From JBBSEZ01 sp038239195 (lineage in GTDB: Bacteria; Planctomycetota; Planctomycetia; Gemmatales; Gemmataceae), in NCBI GenBank assembly GCA_038239195.1, contig JBBSEZ010000215.1, positions 1 to 16,528 of the forward strand: DNA of 16,528 nucleotides. The letters run 5' to 3'. Position 1 is the first letter of the stretch; each line of letters starts with the position of its first letter. The notes under the pieces are model-generated. The model ran no database searches. It was not told the origin of the DNA and was given only the letters and a program-made list of their open reading frames with translations. Shown here in pieces: positions 13,308 to 16,528 of this stretch. The translations under genes and the position numbers were made by a program.

Positions 13308-14663
13308 ATGACCATCTCCCTCACCCGCCGTCATCTCCTCCGCGTGGGCGGCCTCGGCCTCCTCGGCCTGGGGCTGCCCGGCTCCCTCCCCTCCGCCGAA
13401 CCGGCCCCGCGCCGCCGGGCGCGAGCCAAAGCTGTCATCTTCCTCCATCAGTTCGGCGGGCCGAGCCACCACGACACGGTGGACATGAAGCCGCTAGCGC
13501 CGGAGGCCATCCGAGGGGAATTCAAGCCTATCGCCACGCGCGTCCCCGGTTTGCAAGTGTGCGAGCGCTTGCCGGGCCTGGCGCGCGTGATGGACAAGGT
13601 GACGGTGGTGCGCAGCCTGCGCCACACGATGAAGAACCACAACTCGGCCGGTTACTACAGCCTCACCGGCCACGCCCCGCCGACCGACGACCAGCGGTTG
13701 CGCGATTCGCGCGACCTGTTCCCCGCCTACGGGTCCGTCGTGGACCGGCTGGCCCCTTCGCGGGCCGGCGTGCCTACCTTCGTCGCCTACCCGCACGTCA
13801 TCCGCGACGGCTCCATCACGCCCGGGCAGCACGCCAGCTTCCTCGGCAAGTCGCACGACCCACTGCTCATCACGCAAGACCCCAACGGCCCCGACTTCCG
13901 CCTGCCCGAGCTGAGCCTGCCCGACAACCTCTCGCCCGAGCGCCTCGGCAACCGCCGCGAGATGCTCCGCCTCATCGACCGGCAGACCGACCTGCTCGAG
14001 TTCTCCGCCCGGGCGCGCGGCATCGACGCGCACTACCAGCGCGCGCTCACCATGCTGCTCTCGCCGGGGATCAAGCGCGCCTTCGACCTGTCCGCCGAGC
14101 CGGCCGGGGTGCGCGAGCGCTACGGCCGCACCACCTACGGCCAGGGCTGCCTGCTGGCGCGCCGGCTCGTCGAGGCGGGGGCGAGGTTCGTCAACGTCTA
14201 CTTCGCGCCCGTCATCGGCGGCTGCGAGGGCGGCTGGGACACGCACGGCTTCAACGAGAAGCCGATGTATCCCATCCTCAAACGCCACCTTTTGCCCATC
14301 ACCGACCAGACGCTGCCGGCGCTGCTCGAAGACCTCGACGCCCGCGGCCTGCTCGATAGCACGCTCGTGGTCTGGGTCGGCGAGTTTGGGCGGACGCCGC
14401 GCATCAACAAGCTGGCGGGGCGCGACCACTGGCCGCAGTGCTACCCCGCCATCCTGGCCGGCGGGGGCGTCAAGCGGGGCTGCGTGGTCGGGGCCTCCGA
14501 CAAGCTCGGCGCTTACCCGGCGTCCGATCCCGTACGCCCCGAGGACCTGTCGGCGACCATGTTCCACTTGCTGGGCATCGACCCGCACACCGAGGTCAAC
14601 GACGCGCTCAACCGGCCCTTGCCCATCAGCCCCGGCAGCGTCCTCCGCGGCGTGCTGGCGTGA
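13308..14663 (+). CDS. DUF1501 family protein, Tat-exported
   Basis: A 451-aa protein of the DUF1501 family, which belongs to the alkaline phosphatase/sulfatase-like fold and is greatly expanded in Planctomycetes. Its substrate is unknown. The N-terminus is a Tat signal (TRRHLLRVGGLGLLGLGLP), so it should be folded before export to the periplasm. Family landmarks are FLHQFGGPSHHDTVDMKP at 45-62, RSLRHTMKNHNSAGYY at about 102-117, the GWDTHGFN region near 308-315, and WVGEFGRTPRIN then GRDHWP near 355-375. These His and Asp residues are the likely metal and phosphate/sulfate ligands. In planctomycetes this gene usually follows a DUF1549/DUF1553 gene, but none is present here. The frame is open far upstream; the ATG at 13308 is set by the Tat motif, with no good ribosome binding site. 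Confidence 0.92.
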   Translation: MTISLTRRHLLRVGGLGLLGLGLPGSLPSAEPAPRRRARAKAVIFLHQFGGPSHHDTVDMKPLAPEAIRGEFKPIATRVPGLQVCERLPGLARVMDKVTVVRSLRHTMKNHNSAGYYSLTGHAPPTDDQRLRDSRDLFPAYGSVVDRLAPSRAGVPTFVAYPHVIRDGSITPGQHASFLGKSHDPLLITQDPNGPDFRLPELSLPDNLSPERLGNRREMLRLIDRQTDLLEFSARARGIDAHYQRALTMLLSPGIKRAFDLSAEPAGVRERYGRTTYGQGCLLARRLVEAGARFVNVYFAPVIGGCEGGWDTHGFNEKPMYPILKRHLLPITDQTLPALLEDLDARGLLDSTLVVWVGEFGRTPRINKLAGRDHWPQCYPAILAGGGVKRGCVVGASDKLGAYPASDPVRPEDLSATMFHLLGIDPHTEVNDALNRPLPISPGSVLRGVLA

Positions 14664-14679
14664 GGCCAGGCGCTTTTTT
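14655..14679 (+). terminator. Possible intrinsic terminator after DUF1501
   Basis: CTGGC at 14655-14659 and GCCAG at 14665-14669 form a stem around the stop codon, followed by GCGC and six T at 14674-14679. The stem is short, but the T-run is the longest in this part of the window, and it lies directly between two genes with separate promoters. Confidence 0.42.
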
Positions 14680-14680
14680 C

Positions 14681-14709
14681 TTGTCTGACCCCCGAGGACG
14701 GGCGACAAT
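14681..14709 (+). promoter_or_regulatory. Candidate promoter for zinc-ribbon gene
   Basis: TTGTCT at 14681-14686 and GACAAT at 14704-14709 are separated by 17 bases, each with three or four matches to the sigma-70 boxes. It lies right after the possible terminator and about 57 bases before the start of the next gene. Read by eye. Confidence 0.35.
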
Positions 14710-14765
14710 GCGACCCGGCGAGAACTGGCAAACTGTTGAACCGTCCGCTCCAGCAAGGGGGCATC

Positions 14766-16256
14766 ATGTCGATGAAGCTGGTCTGTCCGCACTGTCGCGC
14801 CACGGTCGAGGCCAATGGCGCAGGAGCATCGGTCGCCTGCCCCGCCTGCCGCAAGCTCCTCCCGCCGAGGCCGGCAACTCCCGCAGCGCCTCCGCAGTGG
14901 GAGGTGCCGAAACTGCCCTCCGATGGCGCCGCCCGGATCAAGCGCACCGGCTCGACCGCGCCGCCTCCCGCGCCCGCGAGCCCCCGGCCCGCCAGCGCCC
15001 CGCCCCCTCGGGCCTTGCCGAGGCCCCAGCCCGCGGCGCTGTCCCCCTCCCCCACCCTCGCGCCCGCCCCCGCGCCCCCCGGGCCGGCCCCTGCGCCCTC
15101 GTTCGCGGACGCCGGACCGGAGGGCGCCGGCCTGACGCCCGGCTGGTGGGCGATGATCGCAGGCTGCGGGCTGCTGTTCGTGGCCCTGGCCGGGGCCGGC
15201 GTCTTCGTCGCCACGCGCGGGGACAAGCCCGCCAAGGCCGCCCTCGCGGGGAAGGAAAGGCCGGAGGACCGCCCGCCCGACGTCGCCCTCGACACGGGAA
15301 AGAAGCCCCCCAAGAACAAGGGCGAAGCGCCTCCGCCCGAGAAGAAGGACAAGGGCGCCAAGGACAAGAAAAAGGAGCCTCCTCCGCCGCGCGTCGTGCC
15401 CGAGAAGAAGGACGAGGTCAAGAAGGAAGAACCCAAGAAGGAAGAGGCGCCCCCGCCGTTGAGGCCGGGCCTGGACACGTTCGGCAACCCCAACGACCCC
15501 AACGGCAGCCTGGCGCGCGACAACGAATTCAAGGGGAAACGGCTCCTCGCCTGGGGCCTCGAGTCCGGCGATCACAAGCGGATGGTGTTCACGGCCGACA
15601 ACCCGGTGTGGCTTACTCTGAAGAAGAAGGGCTTCGAGGTCCGCTTCGAGTCGGGCAAGTTCGACCCCAAGTGGCTCAAGGACACCGATCAGTTGTGGGT
15701 CTTCGCGTCGCCCTTTTCCGGGATGGACGAGGCGGGCTACGCCGCCGTTGAGGAGTTCGTCAAGGGGGGCAAGGGCCTCTACCTACTGGCCGATAACGAC
15801 CCGTACACCGCGGAGGCCGTCGTGCTGGCGCGACGCCTGTGGGGCACCACCGTCAACGGCAACTACCTGGGCACCAAGATTGCCGTCGTTCGCGAGCGGA
15901 AGCTCACGAAGGCGCAGGTGGCCAAGTATACCAGGAGCAGCAGAGACTTCTCCACGCTAGGGCCATACGAGGTGGACGACCATCCGCTGCTGACGGGCAT
16001 CAACTTCCTGTACGAGGGGATCACCATCAGCCACGTCGGCCCGTGCGACAAGCTGGCGACGGCCATCCTGGCGTCCGACAAGCAAATCCTCATGGCCGTT
16101 TCCAAGGTGCCCGGACAGCGCGTGGTGATCGACTGCGGCTTCACGCGCTACTACTACGGGACGACGGATTCGATGCGGTTCGCGACGAAGACGGCGGGGA
16201 CGGTGCGCATGGCGGAGAACGTGGCGGCGTACCTGATGGGCAAGACGCTGCGGTGA
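14766..16256 (+). CDS. Zinc-ribbon, single-pass membrane protein with extracytoplasmic domain
   Basis: A 496-aa modular protein. Residues 1-34 are a zinc ribbon (C7-x2-C10, C25-x2-C28). Residues 35-126 are a Pro/Ala-rich linker. Residues 127-149 are one membrane helix (WWAMIAGCGLLFVALAGAGVF). Residues 155-235 are a Lys/Glu/Pro-rich spacer. Residues 240-496 are a globular alpha/beta domain with strands such as LWVFASPFSGM and KGLYLLADNDPYT, like glutamine-amidotransferase or ThuA-type flavodoxin folds, without an obvious catalytic Cys. The N-terminal ribbon is inside and the globular domain outside if the helix inserts with its positive side in. AAGGGGG lies 5 bases before the ATG. A next-codon start at 14772 would drop two residues. 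Planctomycetes have many proteins of this build; the role is unknown, perhaps a sensor or a surface protein. Confidence 0.85.
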   Translation: MSMKLVCPHCRATVEANGAGASVACPACRKLLPPRPATPAAPPQWEVPKLPSDGAARIKRTGSTAPPPAPASPRPASAPPPRALPRPQPAALSPSPTLAPAPAPPGPAPAPSFADAGPEGAGLTPGWWAMIAGCGLLFVALAGAGVFVATRGDKPAKAALAGKERPEDRPPDVALDTGKKPPKNKGEAPPPEKKDKGAKDKKKEPPPPRVVPEKKDEVKKEEPKKEEAPPPLRPGLDTFGNPNDPNGSLARDNEFKGKRLLAWGLESGDHKRMVFTADNPVWLTLKKKGFEVRFESGKFDPKWLKDTDQLWVFASPFSGMDEAGYAAVEEFVKGGKGLYLLADNDPYTAEAVVLARRLWGTTVNGNYLGTKIAVVRERKLTKAQVAKYTRSSRDFSTLGPYEVDDHPLLTGINFLYEGITISHVGPCDKLATAILASDKQILMAVSKVPGQRVVIDCGFTRYYYGTTDSMRFATKTAGTVRMAENVAAYLMGKTLR

Positions 16257-16338
16257 GGCAAGAGGCTGGCATCTCGCGCGATGCGCGGAGGATCGTCGCG
16301 GTCGGCGATTACGAGGCGCGAGGATCGTCAACGGAAAA

Positions 16339-16380
16339 GCGCCGCCACGCAAGGCATGGAGTTGCCTCGCGTGACGGCGC
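16339..16380. repeat. Stem-loop downstream of the zinc-ribbon gene
   Basis: Two 17-bp arms (16339-16355 and 16364-16380) pair with two mismatches around an 8-base loop. There is no T-run, so it is not a classic terminator. It may be a REP element or the end of an inserted sequence, and it lies about 80 bp after the preceding stop. Confidence 0.55.
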
Positions 16381-16390
16381 ACCGGGCCAC

Positions 16391-16396
16391 TATACT
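16391..16396 (+). promoter_or_regulatory. Possible -10 element for the partial gene
   Basis: TATACT, matching five of six -10 bases, stands in a small AT-rich patch about 85 bases before the ATG of the partial gene. No -35 at the right distance is visible, so confidence is low. Confidence 0.3.
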
Positions 16397-16479
16397 CGAC
16401 GCGGGTCAGCGTGACACAATAGACAAAGACCGGAACACCCATAAACTCAGACCATGGAGGAAGGAATGGGAGGCCGGTC

Positions 16480-16528
16480 ATGCGAGAGATTACGTTTTCC
16501 GAGGCGGATGTGCAAGCCATCGGCCACG
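16480..16528 (+). CDS. Partial gene start, possibly transposase-associated HTH family
   Basis: Only the first 16 codons are in the window: MREITFSEADVQAIGH, running off the end. GGGAGG lies 6 bases before the ATG, a strong ribosome binding site. From memory, planctomycete and cyanobacterial proteins beginning M(R/K)EIxFSEADVxAI followed by a HPHPRVQ segment are small HTH proteins linked to IS630-type transposases; the visible residues match, but sixteen residues cannot prove it. The preceding stem-loop would fit an inserted element. Confidence 0.5.
   Translation, partial: MREITFSEADVQAIGH

Noticed and set aside
13494..15575. Very long open frame on the minus strand (693 codons)
   Set aside because: It lies antisense to the well-supported DUF1501 and zinc-ribbon genes. 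Its translation is Gly/Arg/Ala/Val-rich with no domain, as expected for the shadow of GC-rich codons.

Overview
This window is very GC-rich bacterial chromosomal DNA, most likely from a planctomycete of the Gemmata type. The main reasons are a Tat-exported DUF1501 protein, a large protein with a zinc ribbon, a proline-rich stretch, a single membrane helix and a Lys/Glu-rich linker, several small secreted proteins of unknown family, and purine-rich ribosome binding sites mixed with leaderless-looking starts. The lineage is inferred from gene content; there is no rRNA or other marker gene here.

Region 1 (63-6709, minus strand) is one long co-directional block. In transcription order it holds proC (pyrroline-5-carboxylate reductase), a 97-aa acidic conserved protein, guaA (GMP synthase), a small secreted protein, a PD-(D/E)XK nuclease-like protein, dapF (diaminopimelate epimerase), a DUF2752 membrane protein, a lipoprotein and a CDGSH iron-sulfur protein. 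Gaps are short or negative, so much of it could be co-transcribed. An imperfect inverted repeat at the end of dapF may be a partial terminator.

Region 2 (6861-8871, plus strand) diverges from proC. It holds an MFS transporter with sugar-porter-like signatures, an 85-aa soluble protein and a possible tiny membrane protein.

Region 3 (9026-11561, plus strand) is the most unusual part. Four tightly packed genes form two coupled pairs. The first pair is an unrecognised 228-aa protein overlapping by 11 bp a HEPN-like protein with an intact R-x4-H motif. The second pair is a PD-(D/E)XK nuclease-like protein overlapping by ATGA an unrecognised 189-aa protein. A predicted RNase fold next to a predicted DNase fold, each with an unknown partner, suggests a defence or toxin-antitoxin type cassette. 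This is inference.

Region 4 (11562-12624) has no convincing gene. It holds a pair of perfect 15-bp inverted repeats flanking 107 bp of more AT-rich DNA (possible small mobile element or IS relic), two exact 36-bp repeats separated by exactly 36 bp, and a REP-like hairpin. It looks like an insertion and repeat hot spot beside the cassette.

Region 5 (12625-16528, plus strand) holds a small secreted-protein gene with a probable +1 frameshift near its 3' end, a REP-like palindrome, the DUF1501 gene with a possible intrinsic terminator, the zinc-ribbon membrane protein, a stem-loop, and the start of a gene that runs off the window and may belong to a transposase-associated HTH family.
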